From Edaphovirga cremea (GTDB lineage: Bacteria > Pseudomonadota > Gammaproteobacteria > Enterobacterales > Enterobacteriaceae), in assembly GCF_003332275.1 (NCBI RefSeq), contig NZ_QOVA01000002.1:62001-126000 (forward strand): a stretch of 64,000 nt of DNA, written 5' to 3'. The position numbers and the translations under genes were made by a program. Shown piece after piece: positions 1 to 9,582 of this stretch. Position 1 is the stretch's first letter. The number at the start of each line of letters is the position of its first letter. The notes under the pieces were generated by a model, which was given only the letters and a program-made list of their open reading frames with translations, searched no databases and had not been told where the DNA came from.

Positions 1-1
1 T

Positions 2-1687
2 GTGCGCCCGCGTACTGCGCTTGATGACGAAGCGCGCAGCCGGGGCAACTCGGTTTACTTCCCGTCACAGGTAGTACCGATGCTGCCGGAAGTGCTCTCC
101 AACGGATTGTGTTCGCTTAACCCGCAAGTTGATCGCCTGTGCATGGTGTGTGAGATGACTATCTCCGCACAGGGGCGTCTGTCGACGTCCAAATTCTACG
201 AAGCAGTGATGAGTTCGCACGCCCGTCTGACCTACACCAAGGTCTGGCATATTATTGAAGGCAATGAGGAACTGCGCGAGCAGTATCATCCGCTGGTCAA
301 ACACCTCCAGGAATTGCACGTGATGTACAAGGCCCTGGATCAGGCGCGTAAAGAGCGTGGCGGTATCGGTTTCGAGACCGAAGAAGCCAAATTTATCTTC
401 AATGCCGAGCGCCGTATTGAACGTGTTGAACCGACCGTACGTAATGACGCCCACAAACTGATCGAAGAGTGTATGATCATGGCGAACGTCGCCGCCGCAC
501 GCTTCGTTGAAAAGAATAACGAACCTGCATTGTTCCGCGTGCACGATCGCCCGAGTGACGATCACATTTCTGCGCTGAAGAGCGTTCTGAACGAGCTGGG
601 CCTGGTTCTTGGCGGGGGTATGAAGCCGGAGCCAAAAGACTATGCGCAGTTGATGGATGAAGTGGCTGAGCGTCCCGATCATGAGATGCTGCAAACGATG
701 CTGCTGCGCTCAATGAAACAGGCGATTTACGACCCGGAAAACCGTGGCCACTTTGGTCTGGCGCTGGCATCTTATGGGCACTTTACTTCACCGATTCGCC
801 GCTATCCCGATTTGGCGATGCACCGGGCGATCAAATACCAGTTAGCGAAAGAGCACGGTAACGTGAAAGATCGCTGGACGCCAACCGGCGGCTGGCATAG
901 CGATTACGAAGACATGCTGCAACTCGGTGAGCACTGCTCAATGACCGAACGCCGCGCTGACGAAGCGACGCGTAACGTTGCTGACTGGCTCAAGTGCGAC
1001 TTCATGCAGGATCACGTGGGTGAAGTCTTCAGTGGTATTATCGCCAGCGTCACGGGATTTGGCTTCTTTGTGCGCCTGAGCGACCTGTTCATCGACGGGC
1101 TGGTTCACGTCTCCACGCTGGATAACGACTATTATCGCTTTGACAGTATTGGTCAGCGCCTGATTGGCGAATCCTCAGGCCAGGTTTATCGCCTGGGGGA
1201 TACCGTTGAAATTCGCGTTGAAGCAGTCCATCTCGATGAGCGGAAAATCGATTTCGCGTTGGTTTCCAGTACCCGGAAATCTCGCGGTGAAGGTAAAACT
1301 GCCCGCGACAATGGTAAGAAAGAGGGCTCCCGTGGCCGCACCATGCGGAGCGACGCGCCTTCGCGCGGCAAGGCACCACGCCGCAGTGGCAAGAAGCCAG
1401 CCAATTTTGAGCCGGACAGTGCGTTCCGTAAAGAAGGCGACAAATCTGGTGCAGCCGGGAAAGATCAACCTTCATCGCGCAGTAAACCACCGCGTCGCGG
1501 GGGCAAAAAACCGGCCAGCGCAACTGAACCCGCTTTTGCTGCGCGCAAGAAAGAGGGCGATAAACCCGCGACGGTGAGCAAGGATCAGAAAGCGAAGAAA
1601 GCGAAAAACGTGTCGGAAAAAACCAAGAAAATTGCCGCTGCGACCAAAGCCAAACGTGCCAAGAAAAATACCAAAACAGAAGGTTAA
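2..1687 (+). CDS. rnr: Ribonuclease R, C-terminal part (5' end outside window)
   Basis: This is a 3'-5' exoribonuclease that degrades structured RNA and takes part in rRNA and tmRNA quality control. The visible 561 residues correspond to the C-terminal two thirds of the ~810-aa family, so the start lies left of the window. The RNB catalytic domain fills about residues 1-330 ([18 protein letters not shown] near 28-46; [12 protein letters not shown] near 261-272). An S1 domain follows at about 340-420 ([12 protein letters not shown]-like stretch), and a basic Lys/Arg tail runs from about 430 to the end. The tail is longer than in E. coli and contains a roughly 38-residue imperfect duplication (two copies of an RR-x-GKKPA core followed by KEGDK). 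Identification is secure from near-identity to RNase R; rlmB follows, as in E. coli. Confidence 0.97.
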   Translation: MRPRTALDDEARSRGNSVYFPSQVVPMLPEVLSNGLCSLNPQVDRLCMVCEMTISAQGRLSTSKFYEAVMSSHARLTYTKVWHIIEGNEELREQYHPLVKHLQELHVMYKALDQARKERGGIGFETEEAKFIFNAERRIERVEPTVRNDAHKLIEECMIMANVAAARFVEKNNEPALFRVHDRPSDDHISALKSVLNELGLVLGGGMKPEPKDYAQLMDEVAERPDHEMLQTMLLRSMKQAIYDPENRGHFGLALASYGHFTSPIRRYPDLAMHRAIKYQLAKEHGNVKDRWTPTGGWHSDYEDMLQLGEHCSMTERRADEATRNVADWLKCDFMQDHVGEVFSGIIASVTGFGFFVRLSDLFIDGLVHVSTLDNDYYRFDSIGQRLIGESSGQVYRLGDTVEIRVEAVHLDERKIDFALVSSTRKSRGEGKTARDNGKKEGSRGRTMRSDAPSRGKAPRRSGKKPANFEPDSAFRKEGDKSGAAGKDQPSSRSKPPRRGGKKPASATEPAFAARKKEGDKPATVSKDQKAKKAKNVSEKTKKIAAATKAKRAKKNTKTEG

Positions 1688-1760
1688 CGACAGATCCGTC
1701 CTTTATTTCCGGGCGACAAAAACTATTTCCGGGCGACAATAACATCGCCCACCTTTTTTC

Positions 1761-1795
1761 ACCTACTGACGGGTTATGGAAACCCGTCAGTAGGT
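1761..1795. terminator. Perfect 15-bp hairpin between rnr and rlmB
   Basis: ACCTACTGACGGGTT (1761-1775) pairs perfectly with 1781-1795 across a 5-nt loop and is followed by TTTAAC. Without a long U-run it may act as an attenuator or an mRNA-stabilising hairpin rather than a full terminator. Just upstream, a 15-nt direct repeat (core TATTTCCGGGCGACA) occurs twice, around 1705-1738. Confidence 0.55.
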
Positions 1796-1823
1796 TTAAC
1801 AGTCAGAAAATTGAAAGAGCATC

Positions 1824-2564
1824 ATGAGCGAAATTATTTACGGTATCCATGCAGTTAAAGCCCTGCTGGAGCGCGATCCCCAGCGTTTCCTCGAAGTTTT
1901 CATCCTGAAAGGCAGGGACGATCGTCGCCTGCAACCGGTGGTGGAAGAGCTGGAAGCGATTGGTATTGTGATTCAGGTGGCTAACCGCCAGTGGCTGGAT
2001 GAAAAAGCCGAAGGCGCAGTGCATCAGGGAATTATTGCCCGGGTGCGCGAAGGGCGTCAGTATCAGGAAAACGACCTGCCTGCGCTACTGGAAGGGATCG
2101 AAAACCCGCTGCTGCTGGTGCTGGACGGCGTTACCGACCCGCATAATTTAGGCGCCTGTTTACGTAATGCCGATGCTGCTGGCGTTCATGCGGTTATCGT
2201 TCCGCGCGATCGCTCTGCCCAGTTGAATGCAACCGCAAAAAAAGTCGCCAGCGGTGCAGCTGAAAACGTCCCCCTGATTCGCGTCACTAATCTGGCGCGG
2301 ACCTTGCGTTTACTGCAAGAGAGCAACGTGTGGATTGTCGGAACCGCAGGTGAGGCCGATCACACGCTGTATCAAAGTAAAATGACCGGACCTATGGCGC
2401 TGGTAATGGGTGCTGAAGGGGAAGGTATGCGTCGCCTGACCCGTGAACATTGCGATGAGCTAATCAGTATTCCCATGGCCGGTACCGTTTCTTCCCTGAA
2501 TGTGTCCGTGGCTACCGGTGTTTGTCTGTTTGAAGTAGTACGCCAGCGCTCCCTGAAGAGCTGA
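1824..2564 (+). CDS. rlmB: 23S rRNA (guanosine-2251-2'-O)-methyltransferase RlmB
   Basis: This SPOUT-family enzyme methylates the 2'-O of G2251 in the peptidyl-transferase loop of 23S rRNA, using S-adenosylmethionine. The 246-aa product has the family's usual length. An N-terminal L30e-like RNA-binding part ([14 protein letters not shown]) precedes the trefoil-knot SPOUT domain, which has its signature stretches near residues 100-115 ([16 protein letters not shown]) and near the C-terminus ([24 protein letters not shown]). It lies directly downstream of rnr as in E. coli and is probably cotranscribed, although a strong hairpin sits between the two genes. Confidence 0.97.
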   Translation: MSEIIYGIHAVKALLERDPQRFLEVFILKGRDDRRLQPVVEELEAIGIVIQVANRQWLDEKAEGAVHQGIIARVREGRQYQENDLPALLEGIENPLLLVLDGVTDPHNLGACLRNADAAGVHAVIVPRDRSAQLNATAKKVASGAAENVPLIRVTNLARTLRLLQESNVWIVGTAGEADHTLYQSKMTGPMALVMGAEGEGMRRLTREHCDELISIPMAGTVSSLNVSVATGVCLFEVVRQRSLKS

Positions 2565-2571
2565 TGCCATA

Positions 2572-2597
2572 CAGCGGGGCGCATCTGCGTTCCGCTG
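2572..2597 (+). terminator. Possible terminator after rlmB
   Basis: CAGCGG (2572-2577) pairs with CCGCTG (2592-2597) around an internal GGCGC..GCGTT arm, followed by a U-rich stretch (CCTTTCTGTTATTTC). It lies 8 nt after the rlmB stop. The U-tract is weak, so this call is moderate. Confidence 0.4.
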
Positions 2598-2692
2598 CCT
2601 TTCTGTTATTTCCTGCCCTGTGATCGATTCTGCGGTAAAAAATCGTTATCTGACCATACTTAACCCGAGACACATTGAATGGGGGAACGTCT

Positions 2693-4318
2693 ATGGTCTG
2701 GAATACGCATACGGTCTTTAATCAACCCAAACCCCTCAGCAACAGCAATCTGTTCCTGTCGGACACCCCGCTTCGCGAAGCCGTGATCCGCGAGCATGCA
2801 AGTTGGGATGTCGATGTTCTGGCGTCACTGGGCCAGCAATTGGGTTCGGCGGAATCATTGGAGCTGGGTCGGCTGGCGAATGCCAATCCCCCGGAACTGT
2901 TGCGCTACGACGCCAGCGGTCAGCGTATTGATGAAGTCCGTTTTCATCCCGCCTGGCATCTGCTGATGCAGGGATTGGTGAATAACCGCATCCATAATCT
3001 ACCCTGGCAGGACGATGCCAGAATCGGTTCTTTCGTTGCCAGAGCCGCCCGCTTTATTCTGCATGGTCAGGTTGAAGCTGGGACGTTATGCCCGATTACC
3101 ATGACTTTTGGCGCCATCCCGCTGCTGAAACACACACTTCCCGCTGAATTTCCCTGGCTGATACCGCTGCTTTCCGATCGTTACGACAGCCATTCACATC
3201 CCGGCGATCAAAAACGCGGGTTATTGATTGGGATGGGAATGACCGAAAAACAAGGTGGCTCGGACGTGCTGAGCAATACAACCCGTGCGGTGCCCTTAGC
3301 GACTGCCGGAACGGGCAAAGCGTATCGGTTGGTCGGGCATAAGTGGTTTTTCTCTGTCCCGCAAAGCGACGCCCATTTGGTTCTGGCGCAAACGGAAGGT
3401 GGGCCTTCGTGCTTCTTCCTGCCGCGGATATTGCCAGACGGCACCCGCAACGCAGTGCGACTGGAGCGTTTGAAAGACAAACTGGGGAATCGCTCCAATG
3501 CCAGCAGCGAAGTTGAGTTTCAGGATGCGACAGCGTGGTTGCTGGGCGAAGAGGGGGAAGGCATCAGGCAAATCCTGAAAATGGGCGGCTACACCCGTTT
3601 CGACTGTGCATTGGGCAGCCATGCATTGATGCGTCGCGCCCTGTCCATTGCGTTGTACCACGCGTTTCAGCGTCAGGCTTTTGGCAAAACGCTGGTGGAG
3701 CAACCGCTGATGCGTCAGGTTCTTTGCCGAATGGCGCTGCGGCTTGAAGGCCATACCACGCTGCTATTCCGCTTGGCCCGTGCGTGGGAAAACCAGCAGG
3801 ATCCCCTGGAACAGATGTTTTCTCGCCTGTTGACGCCCGCCGCCAAATTCAGCATTTGCCATCAGGGTAGCGCGTTTGTAGCGGAAGCAATGGAAGTGCT
3901 CGGCGGAATTGGTTATTGCGAAGAGAGCGAGTTACCGCGTTTGTATCGCGAAATGCCGGTCAACAGTATTTGGGAAGGCTCAGGTAACATCATGTGCCTT
4001 GACGTTCTGCGGACACTGCACAAATTACCTGCCGCCTATGAGATGCTGCAATTGGAGTTACAGGACGCTAAAGGGCAGAACCGCCTGTTTGATCACGCAT
4101 GGCGACAGTTGAATCAACGTATGGCGCGGCCAATGGAGGAGCAGGCCAGGACGTTGACGGCGCAACTGTTCAATCTCTGTTGTGCGGCGCAGATGCTGAA
4201 GTTTTCCTCACCTCCGCTGGCGGATGCCTGGTGCAGAATGACATTGGACCACCGGGGTGAAAGTCCGTTGCCTGAGGAAGTTTGTCAGGTATTGCTTGAG
4301 CGTGCTACCGGTGGCTAA
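2693..4318 (+). CDS. aidB: AidB, isovaleryl-CoA dehydrogenase-like alkylation response protein
   Basis: This flavoprotein of the acyl-CoA dehydrogenase superfamily belongs to the Ada (adaptive) response in E. coli and is proposed to protect DNA from alkylating agents. The ATG at 2693 gives 541 aa starting MVWNTHTVFNQP, matching the E. coli N-terminus; GGGGGA at 2681-2686 is a good ribosome-binding site. A TTG six codons upstream is in frame but lacks support. Family stretches include GLLIGMGMTEKQGGSD (FAD/substrate region), GHKWFFSVPQSDAH, and EAMEVLGGIGYCEESELPRLYREMP near the C-terminus. The yjfI-yjfC genes that separate rlmB and aidB in E. coli are absent here. Confidence 0.96.
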   Translation: MVWNTHTVFNQPKPLSNSNLFLSDTPLREAVIREHASWDVDVLASLGQQLGSAESLELGRLANANPPELLRYDASGQRIDEVRFHPAWHLLMQGLVNNRIHNLPWQDDARIGSFVARAARFILHGQVEAGTLCPITMTFGAIPLLKHTLPAEFPWLIPLLSDRYDSHSHPGDQKRGLLIGMGMTEKQGGSDVLSNTTRAVPLATAGTGKAYRLVGHKWFFSVPQSDAHLVLAQTEGGPSCFFLPRILPDGTRNAVRLERLKDKLGNRSNASSEVEFQDATAWLLGEEGEGIRQILKMGGYTRFDCALGSHALMRRALSIALYHAFQRQAFGKTLVEQPLMRQVLCRMALRLEGHTTLLFRLARAWENQQDPLEQMFSRLLTPAAKFSICHQGSAFVAEAMEVLGGIGYCEESELPRLYREMPVNSIWEGSGNIMCLDVLRTLHKLPAAYEMLQLELQDAKGQNRLFDHAWRQLNQRMARPMEEQARTLTAQLFNLCCAAQMLKFSSPPLADAWCRMTLDHRGESPLPEEVCQVLLERATGG

Positions 4319-4360
4319 GCCGGGTAACTCAACTGGTGTAACTACATGGGCAAATAAAAA

Positions 4361-4388
4361 AGAGGCACCCCATAAAACGAGTGCCTCT
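4361..4388. terminator. Bidirectional terminator between aidB and yjfN
   Basis: AGAGGCAC (4361-4368) pairs with GTGCCTCT (4381-4388). An A-run lies on the left and a T-run on the right, so it can end both aidB (plus) and yjfN (minus). Confidence 0.8.
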
Positions 4389-4401
4389 TTTGTGTGCGAG
4401 A

Positions 4402-4677
4402 TTAACGGTATATCGCTGCAGTCGCACGCCAACTGTTTTGACTGGCGCTGTCTTGCATAGAGATGATGCGATAATAACTGGCACCCTGGCTTTGGGCCTT
4501 TTTGGCAACAGCATCTTCAACATCTTGCGGGTTACCGATAATCCCCTGGACGGTCACCGTTCCTACCTGACTCATACCGGTTGCACGGTCAGCGGTAACA
4601 GAATCTGCAGCTTGCGCAGTGGAGGCAAGCAGCCCTATCGAAAGTAACAACGATGTCAGAACGGCAGATCTTTGCAT
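4402..4677 (-). CDS. yjfN: YjfN-like periplasmic DUF1471 (YhcN/BhsA family) protein
   Basis: This small secreted stress protein of 91 aa has a signal peptide (MQRSAVLTSLLLSIGLLASTAQA, cleavage near residue 23) followed by one DUF1471 domain. The domain shows the usual GTVTVQG...DVEDAVAKKAQSQGASYYRI pattern and ends in AAIYR. In E. coli, yjfN sits in the same place after aidB, and the protein has been linked to DegP protease activation. The family is connected to biofilm and stress responses. Its neighbour bsmA carries the same domain, so the two probably arose by duplication. Confidence 0.9.
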   Translation of the reverse strand: MQRSAVLTSLLLSIGLLASTAQAADSVTADRATGMSQVGTVTVQGIIGNPQDVEDAVAKKAQSQGASYYRIISMQDSASQNSWRATAAIYR

Positions 4678-4886
4678 TGCGAGCTCCTACGGTATCCAGA
4701 CACAGGACACACCATCGGTTGAGGGACCATTGCTCACAAAGACTCCCATTAGAGGGTAAGTCACGGGAGTTCTCCATGAGTGTCGGATCTCGCGAGCGTC
4801 CTGAAATCATTCTGGCGAATAAAAGCTCAGGTTGTGAAAGCAGTTTGTAAAGCTGCTTCAGCAAAGATGTTGAGTTATATCAATGC

Positions 4887-5195
4887 TCAACGATAAAGGA
4901 TCGCCTGACCATACCATTGGCTCGGAATGATCGTCTCGCTCATCATGATGATCAAATAATAACGCGCACCTGCGAACTGCGCTCTTTGTTGAATGGCGTC
5001 TTCAACATTCATTGGGCTACCGATCACGTTGACCGAAATGGTGCCGATTTTTTGCAGTGTCGATGTCTGTGCGCGGGTGACTTGCTGCGCCTGGCTGGTG
5101 GGTGCAGGTGGCGGCACAGGCGTGGTTTTCATTACTCCGCAAGCAGCGAGTTGGACAATCAACAGCAAAATCAGGCAGGGACGGGATAAGCGCAT
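4887..5195 (-). CDS. bsmA: BsmA-like biofilm/peroxide stress lipoprotein (DUF1471)
   Basis: This is a 102-aa lipoprotein. The N-terminus MRLSRPCLILLLIVQLAACG contains an LAAC lipobox, so the Cys near residue 19 should be lipidated. A Pro/Gln-rich linker follows, then a DUF1471 domain (IGTISVNVIGSPMNVEDAIQ...ARYYLIIMM). The position between yjfN and yjfP matches E. coli bsmA (yjfO), which affects biofilm formation and tolerance of acid and peroxide stress. The gene reads away from yjfP; the ~235 bp between the two genes should hold both promoters. Confidence 0.88.
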   Translation of the reverse strand: MRLSRPCLILLLIVQLAACGVMKTTPVPPPAPTSQAQQVTRAQTSTLQKIGTISVNVIGSPMNVEDAIQQRAQFAGARYYLIIMMSETIIPSQWYGQAILYR

Positions 5196-5429
5196 AATTC
5201 ACTCTTGGCGGCAGGCAGATTGAGTTGATGGCTACAGTTTAACGCGTTCTGCCGCTGGCTGACAGCCAACAACATTAATGGTCAAATCCGCGGCGCATTT
5301 TTGGCGAAAGATTGTATTCAGGCATTATCGCTATAAATCATTCCATAATCGTAGCGAAGACATTTGCCCTTCCCGATAGAATAATGACGACGAAGTACTG
5401 CCGTAACAGTAGCCATAAGGGGTTAGCCG

Positions 5430-6179
5430 ATGATTGAGATGTTTGAAGAGCAGGTTGAAGGGATCCACGTCATTCATGCGGCACCTGCAGGGCGAAGAGC
5501 GCAGCCGTTGCCCACGGTATTTTTCTATCACGGTTTTACTTCCTCAAAAGAAGTGTACTCATACTTTGCTTACGCGCTGGCCAGTGCCGGATTCCGAGTG
5601 ATTGCGCCCGATGCCAACATGCATGGCGAACGCTATGACGGCGATGAACAGCGCAGACTGGATCATTTTTGGGAGATCCTCTGGCAGAACATCGACGAAT
5701 TGGCTGGGCTGAAGCAGGTGTATGAACAGCGCGGACTGATTGAAGAGGGGAGAATTGGCGTGTGTGGCGCGTCAATGGGGGGAATGACGACGCTGGGGGC
5801 GCTGACCCGCTACGAGTGGATTGCCTCGGCGGCGGCATTCATGGGCTCCGGTTATTTTAGTTCGCTATCGCATACATTGTTTCCACCTTTGCAACAAGGC
5901 CGCGCACTGACTTCCGAAGAGCATCAGTTGCGAATCGCGCCATTGCTTGAATATGATATCAGCGAGCAATTGTCACGGGTTGCCGATCGTCCGCTGCTGG
6001 TTTGGCATGGTGAAGCCGATGACGTTGTGCCTCTGGCGGAAAGTGAACGCTTGCGGCGCGACCTGCAGGAAAAGGGGCTGGACAAGAATCTTACCTATCT
6101 GACTGAAGCGCACATCGGCCATAAGATCACGCCACCTGCATTGCAAGCTTGTGTGGCTTTTTTCCGGCACCATCTCTGA
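5430..6179 (+). CDS. yjfP: YjfP-like alpha/beta-hydrolase esterase
   Basis: This 249-aa cytosolic serine hydrolase resembles E. coli YjfP, a carboxylesterase acting on short acyl esters. The sequence shows an oxyanion-region HG motif (FYHGFTSSKE), the nucleophile elbow GASMGG near residue 112, an acid region (HGEADDVVP) and a C-terminal catalytic His (IGHKI). AAGGGG 8 nt before the ATG at 5430 is a good ribosome-binding site. It is monocistronic here: the next plus-strand gene is rpsF, 420 bp away. Confidence 0.93.
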   Translation: MIEMFEEQVEGIHVIHAAPAGRRAQPLPTVFFYHGFTSSKEVYSYFAYALASAGFRVIAPDANMHGERYDGDEQRRLDHFWEILWQNIDELAGLKQVYEQRGLIEEGRIGVCGASMGGMTTLGALTRYEWIASAAAFMGSGYFSSLSHTLFPPLQQGRALTSEEHQLRIAPLLEYDISEQLSRVADRPLLVWHGEADDVVPLAESERLRRDLQEKGLDKNLTYLTEAHIGHKITPPALQACVAFFRHHL

Positions 6180-6202
6180 ATGGCGACGACAGGCAAAAAA
6201 AA

Positions 6203-6221
6203 GCCCCCGCAGTGCGGGGGC
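6203..6221 (-). terminator. Orphan rho-independent terminator facing leftward
   Basis: GCCCCCGC (6203-6210) and GCGGGGGC (6214-6221) form an 8-bp GC stem with a 3-nt loop. The T-run lies on the minus strand only (A-run at 6195-6202 on plus), so it ends transcription coming from the right. No minus-strand gene is annotated there; see findings for a possible small RNA. Confidence 0.75.
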
Positions 6222-6472
6222 GAAATTCAAGATGGCTTTCTAGGTATAGGTGAGTTTCCCCGGTACTGGTACTCTTGGTGTCGTTCATGAGATTAAGAAT
6301 AGAAGGTTCTGCCGATTAATAAACCATCATTTATTGATGCTGATGATCAAAATAATTGAACGAAAACCGCGTAACTGATTGATATTTCTCATAGAGATAT
6401 TTTTTCTTATTTTTGCGACTCCCCGCGCTGCCTGACTATTTCCCGCTTTCGTAAATAAGACCGAGAGAGTCC
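6222..6472. other. Intergenic stretch without a convincing gene
   Basis: About 250 bp between yjfP and the rpsF promoter, the place where E. coli carries the ula genes. A minus-strand ATG at 6288-6290 opens a short reading frame (begins MNDTKSTSTG) that runs into the terminator and yjfP; I do not call it a gene. The stretch may encode a leftward untranslated RNA ending at 6203. Confidence 0.35.
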
Positions 6473-6501
6473 TTGAGTTTCCGGGCACCCGAACCTATAA
6501 T
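6473..6501 (+). promoter_or_regulatory. Sigma-70 promoter of the rpsF operon
   Basis: -35 TTGAGT at 6473-6478, a 17-bp spacer and -10 TATAAT at 6496-6501. It lies about 100 bp before rpsF, and the transcript would begin just upstream of the leader hairpin. Confidence 0.85.
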
Positions 6502-6514
6502 TGCGCGTCATTTT

Positions 6515-6561
6515 TCAGCCGCACAAAAATCACGTTCCTTGCCTTCATGGGCCGCGGCTGA
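6515..6561 (+). promoter_or_regulatory. rpsF leader, S6:S18 binding motif candidate
   Basis: TCAGCCG (6515-6521) pairs with CGGCTGA (6555-6561), with an unpaired CCG at 6552-6554 next to the closing stem. A stem with a conserved CCG bulge in the 5' UTR of rpsF is the known autoregulatory site bound by the ribosomal protein S6:S18 complex. Location and structure both fit; binding is inferred. Confidence 0.75.
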
Positions 6562-6600
6562 CCCTATCAGAAGGCTGAATAATCCGTAAGGAGCAATTCG

Positions 6601-6996
6601 ATGCGTCATTACGAAATCGTTTTTATGGTCCATCCTGACCAAAGCGAACAGGTTCCGGGCATGATCGAGCGTTATAGTGCAACCATCACTAACGCTGCTG
6701 GTCAGATTCACCGTCTGGAAGACTGGGGCCGCCGTCAACTGGCTTACCCGATCAATAAACTGCACAAAGCTCACTACGTTCTGCTGAACGTTGAAGCCCC
6801 GCAGGAAGCGATCGATGAGCTGGAAACTAACTTCCGCTTCAACGACGCCGTTATCCGCAACATGATCATGCGCGTTAAGCATGCGGTCACTGAAGCATCT
6901 CCAATGGTTAAAGCGAAAGACGAACGCCGTGAGCGTCGTGAAGATTTCGCTACTGAAGCCCATGATGATGCTGATGTTGGGGATTCTGAAGAATAA
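6601..6996 (+). CDS. rpsF: 30S ribosomal protein S6
   Basis: Ribosomal protein S6 binds the central domain of 16S rRNA as a heterodimer with S18. The product is 131 aa, starting [20 protein letters not shown], with the acidic C-terminal tail (ending DVGDSEE) that RimK extends with glutamates in E. coli. GTAAGGAGC before the ATG is a strong ribosome-binding site. First gene of rpsF-priB-rpsR-rplI. Confidence 0.99.
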   Translation: MRHYEIVFMVHPDQSEQVPGMIERYSATITNAAGQIHRLEDWGRRQLAYPINKLHKAHYVLLNVEAPQEAIDELETNFRFNDAVIRNMIMRVKHAVTEASPMVKAKDERRERREDFATEAHDDADVGDSEE

Positions 6997-7001
6997 TTGC
7001 C

Positions 7002-7551
<550 letters not shown>

Positions 7552-7592
7552 TCGGCCACTGTCCATTAACGAGACTTTGAGAGGATAAGGTA

Positions 7593-8042
7593 ATGCAAGT
7601 TATTCTGCTTGATAAAGTAGCAAACCTGGGCAGCCTGGGCGACCAGGTTAACGTTAAAGCGGGCTATGCCCGTAACTTCCTGGTACCACAGGGCAAAGCT
7701 GTCCCGGCTACCAAGAAAAACGTTGAGTTCTTTGAAGCACGTCGTGCAGAACTGGAAGCCAAACTGGCTGACGTTCTGAACGCTGCCAACGCACGCGCCA
7801 CTAAAATTAACGAACTGGGCAGTGTCACCATCGCGTCTAAATCAGGCGACGAAGGTAAACTGTTCGGCTCTATCGGTACTCGCGACATCGCTGATGCAGT
7901 TACTGCAGCAGGCGTTGAAGTAGCGAAGAGTGAAGTTCGTCTGCCGAACGGCGTTCTGCGTACTGTGGGTGATCATGAAGTTCACTTCCAGGTACACAGC
8001 GACGTATTCGCTCAGCTGAATGTAGTTGTGGTTGCAGAGTAA
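7593..8042 (+). CDS. rplI: 50S ribosomal protein L9
   Basis: The 149-aa L9 protein has an N-terminal globular domain ([30 protein letters not shown]), a long connecting helix (about residues 40-75) and a C-terminal rRNA-binding domain. AGAGGATAAGG before the ATG is a good ribosome-binding site. It is the last gene of the operon and is followed by a strong terminator. Confidence 0.99.
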   Translation: MQVILLDKVANLGSLGDQVNVKAGYARNFLVPQGKAVPATKKNVEFFEARRAELEAKLADVLNAANARATKINELGSVTIASKSGDEGKLFGSIGTRDIADAVTAAGVEVAKSEVRLPNGVLRTVGDHEVHFQVHSDVFAQLNVVVVAE

Positions 8043-8065
8043 GTTTTTACTTTGTTGACCCGTTT

Positions 8066-8088
8066 AACGCCGGCCTTGTGCCGGCGTT
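8066..8088 (+). terminator. Terminator of the rpsF-rplI operon
   Basis: AACGCCGGC (8066-8074) pairs with GCCGGCGTT (8080-8088) around CTTGT and is followed by TTGCTTT. It begins 24 nt after the rplI stop. Confidence 0.85.
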
Positions 8089-8178
8089 TTGCTTTCAGGT
8101 GTTCCTGCGCATTACACTGTGACCAGCAATCTTGTTGTCTCAGTAATGGAAGCGTCTGGAATACAAAGGAGAGCACGC

Positions 8179-8547
8179 ATGCAGGCAACCATCACCCTCA
8201 AACGCATTTACGATCACACTCAACCGGCTGCGGAGAATAGTTTTCTCGTCGATCGGCTCTGGCCTCGCGGCATCAGCAAAGAGCGCCTGCAAGGGGTCGT
8301 CTGGCTGAAAAATGTGGCACCCAGCAATGAACTCCGTCAGTGGTTCCACAAGAATCTTGAGGAGTGGCCGCAGTTTACCCAATCATATTGGCAAGAGTTG
8401 GAAGCGGGAAAGGAATGGCAACCGCTCGTGGACTTGTTGCAGCAAAATCAGAATATCACGCTGTTATATGGCAGCAAAAATTTGCAGCAAAATCATGCCA
8501 TTATCCTGCGCGACTTTTTACTGGGCAAGGCTAACCAGACCGATTAA
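8179..8547 (+). CDS. DUF488 family protein (YeaO-like)
   Basis: A 122-aa protein with the DUF488 signature (IYDHTQPAAENSFLVDRLWPRGISKERL near residues 10-38). This family, which includes E. coli YeaO, has no firm biochemical role. The ATG at 8179 is preceded by AAAGGAG with 8-nt spacing; an upstream in-frame start at 8089 lies in the rplI terminator and is unlikely. Its TAA overlaps the stop codon of the converging ytfB gene by 3 nt (8545-8546 shared), so no separate terminator exists between them. Confidence 0.85.
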   Translation: MQATITLKRIYDHTQPAAENSFLVDRLWPRGISKERLQGVVWLKNVAPSNELRQWFHKNLEEWPQFTQSYWQELEAGKEWQPLVDLLQQNQNITLLYGSKNLQQNHAIILRDFLLGKANQTD

Positions 8548-9254
8548 CGGTCGCGGCGATAGCTGCCGTCTGACTGCCGCGAAAAACGCACGGGCACATT
8601 ATTGGTGGTCTCGATTTCCAGCGCAGTGACTACGCCGTTGGCGTTTTGCTGAATTTTGACCTGTTGGCCAGATTTCAGGTTGCTCAATGGCTTATCGCTC
8701 CCTTCGACCTGGGCCATGGCAAACACGTCGTTGACGACAAGATTGTTATCGCGGAACAGCTGCGCGAGCGTCTGGCCGGACTGAATCTGGTATTCGCGCC
8801 AGTTGCCCGTTTGTTCCGTGGACGTAACAGGCGCACGCGTACTGGCATTGTCAGGGGTTAATTCCGCCTGAAGCGGAATATTGCTGGTTTGATCCAGAAC
8901 AGATTGCACCGGGAATTGGGAAGGGGAAGAAGACGGCCAAAGAATGGCGATAACCACGACCAATGCTGCAATCAGGATCCAGCGCCTGTGAAATGGCGGT
9001 AAGGGCTGCATCCAGCCAAAATTGTCCGGCAAATGCCAGATTTTATTCAGCCACTCCTTTGGACCTGGGCGCGTTGTTTTCACATCCGTCTCAGTTTTCG
9101 TTTCGGCATCCACCTCTGCGTCAGCCTCATCTTCAACCTCCCTTGGCGTGCTACCGTCCTCGCGTTTAAACTTGGGTATCATACTGACCCAGCTTCTCAA
9201 CATAGGCTGATAGATACGGGTGGTTTTCCTTCTCCTGGGCGCGATTCTGCCCAT
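8544..9254 (-). CDS. ytfB: OapA-domain cell division/envelope protein YtfB
   Basis: A 236-aa single-pass inner-membrane protein. It has a basic cytoplasmic N-terminus (MGRIAPRRRKTTRIYQP), an acidic Glu/Thr-rich stretch, a membrane helix near residues 95-112 (WILIAALVVVIAILW), a linker and a C-terminal OapA/LysM-like domain (YQIQSGQTLAQLFRDNN...SNLKSGQQVKI). E. coli YtfB localises to the septum and binds glycans. The start at 9254 is chosen because AGAGAGG lies 5 nt upstream; a longer frame to 9347 has no ribosome-binding site. The N-terminal extension is absent from E. coli YtfB. Confidence 0.88.
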   Translation of the reverse strand: MGRIAPRRRKTTRIYQPMLRSWVSMIPKFKREDGSTPREVEDEADAEVDAETKTETDVKTTRPGPKEWLNKIWHLPDNFGWMQPLPPFHRRWILIAALVVVIAILWPSSSPSQFPVQSVLDQTSNIPLQAELTPDNASTRAPVTSTEQTGNWREYQIQSGQTLAQLFRDNNLVVNDVFAMAQVEGSDKPLSNLKSGQQVKIQQNANGVVTALEIETTNNVPVRFSRQSDGSYRRDR

Positions 9255-9356
9255 GACTACCTCTCTTACTACAGCCGAACCAACTGCAGCGTAAACTGAT
9301 ACTACATAATTCGGTACGCAGAAAAATGCGTTACCGGCAAAAGCCACTGTACTAAG

Positions 9357-9397
9357 TATACACTCTAAATAATTCGAGTTGCCGAATGACGAGTATA
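9357..9397. repeat. Short internally deleted copy of the TATA...CGAGTTGC palindromic repeat
   Basis: The 41-bp stretch begins TATACACTC, carries AAATAATTCGAGTTGC at 9367-9382 and ends ATGACGAGTATA. Both ends match those of the longer palindromic repeat at 47736-47863, so it looks like a copy that lost its centre. It lies in the ytfB-fklB divergent promoter region. Confidence 0.5.
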
Positions 9398-9582
9398 GTC
9401 GGTTAACTGCTTGAAGCAGAAAGCGGCACCCAAATAGCAGCAGTTCCCAACCGAGCGGTTTCGCTCTGCTTCATTGTTTCTTTTCTGCGGACAAAAGTCA
9501 CCATTCCTTATGCAAGATTTTACCGCAAACTTCTGCGCTGTTATGCTGCGCCTTCGACTTTTTAAAGACTAAAGGAAAATTC

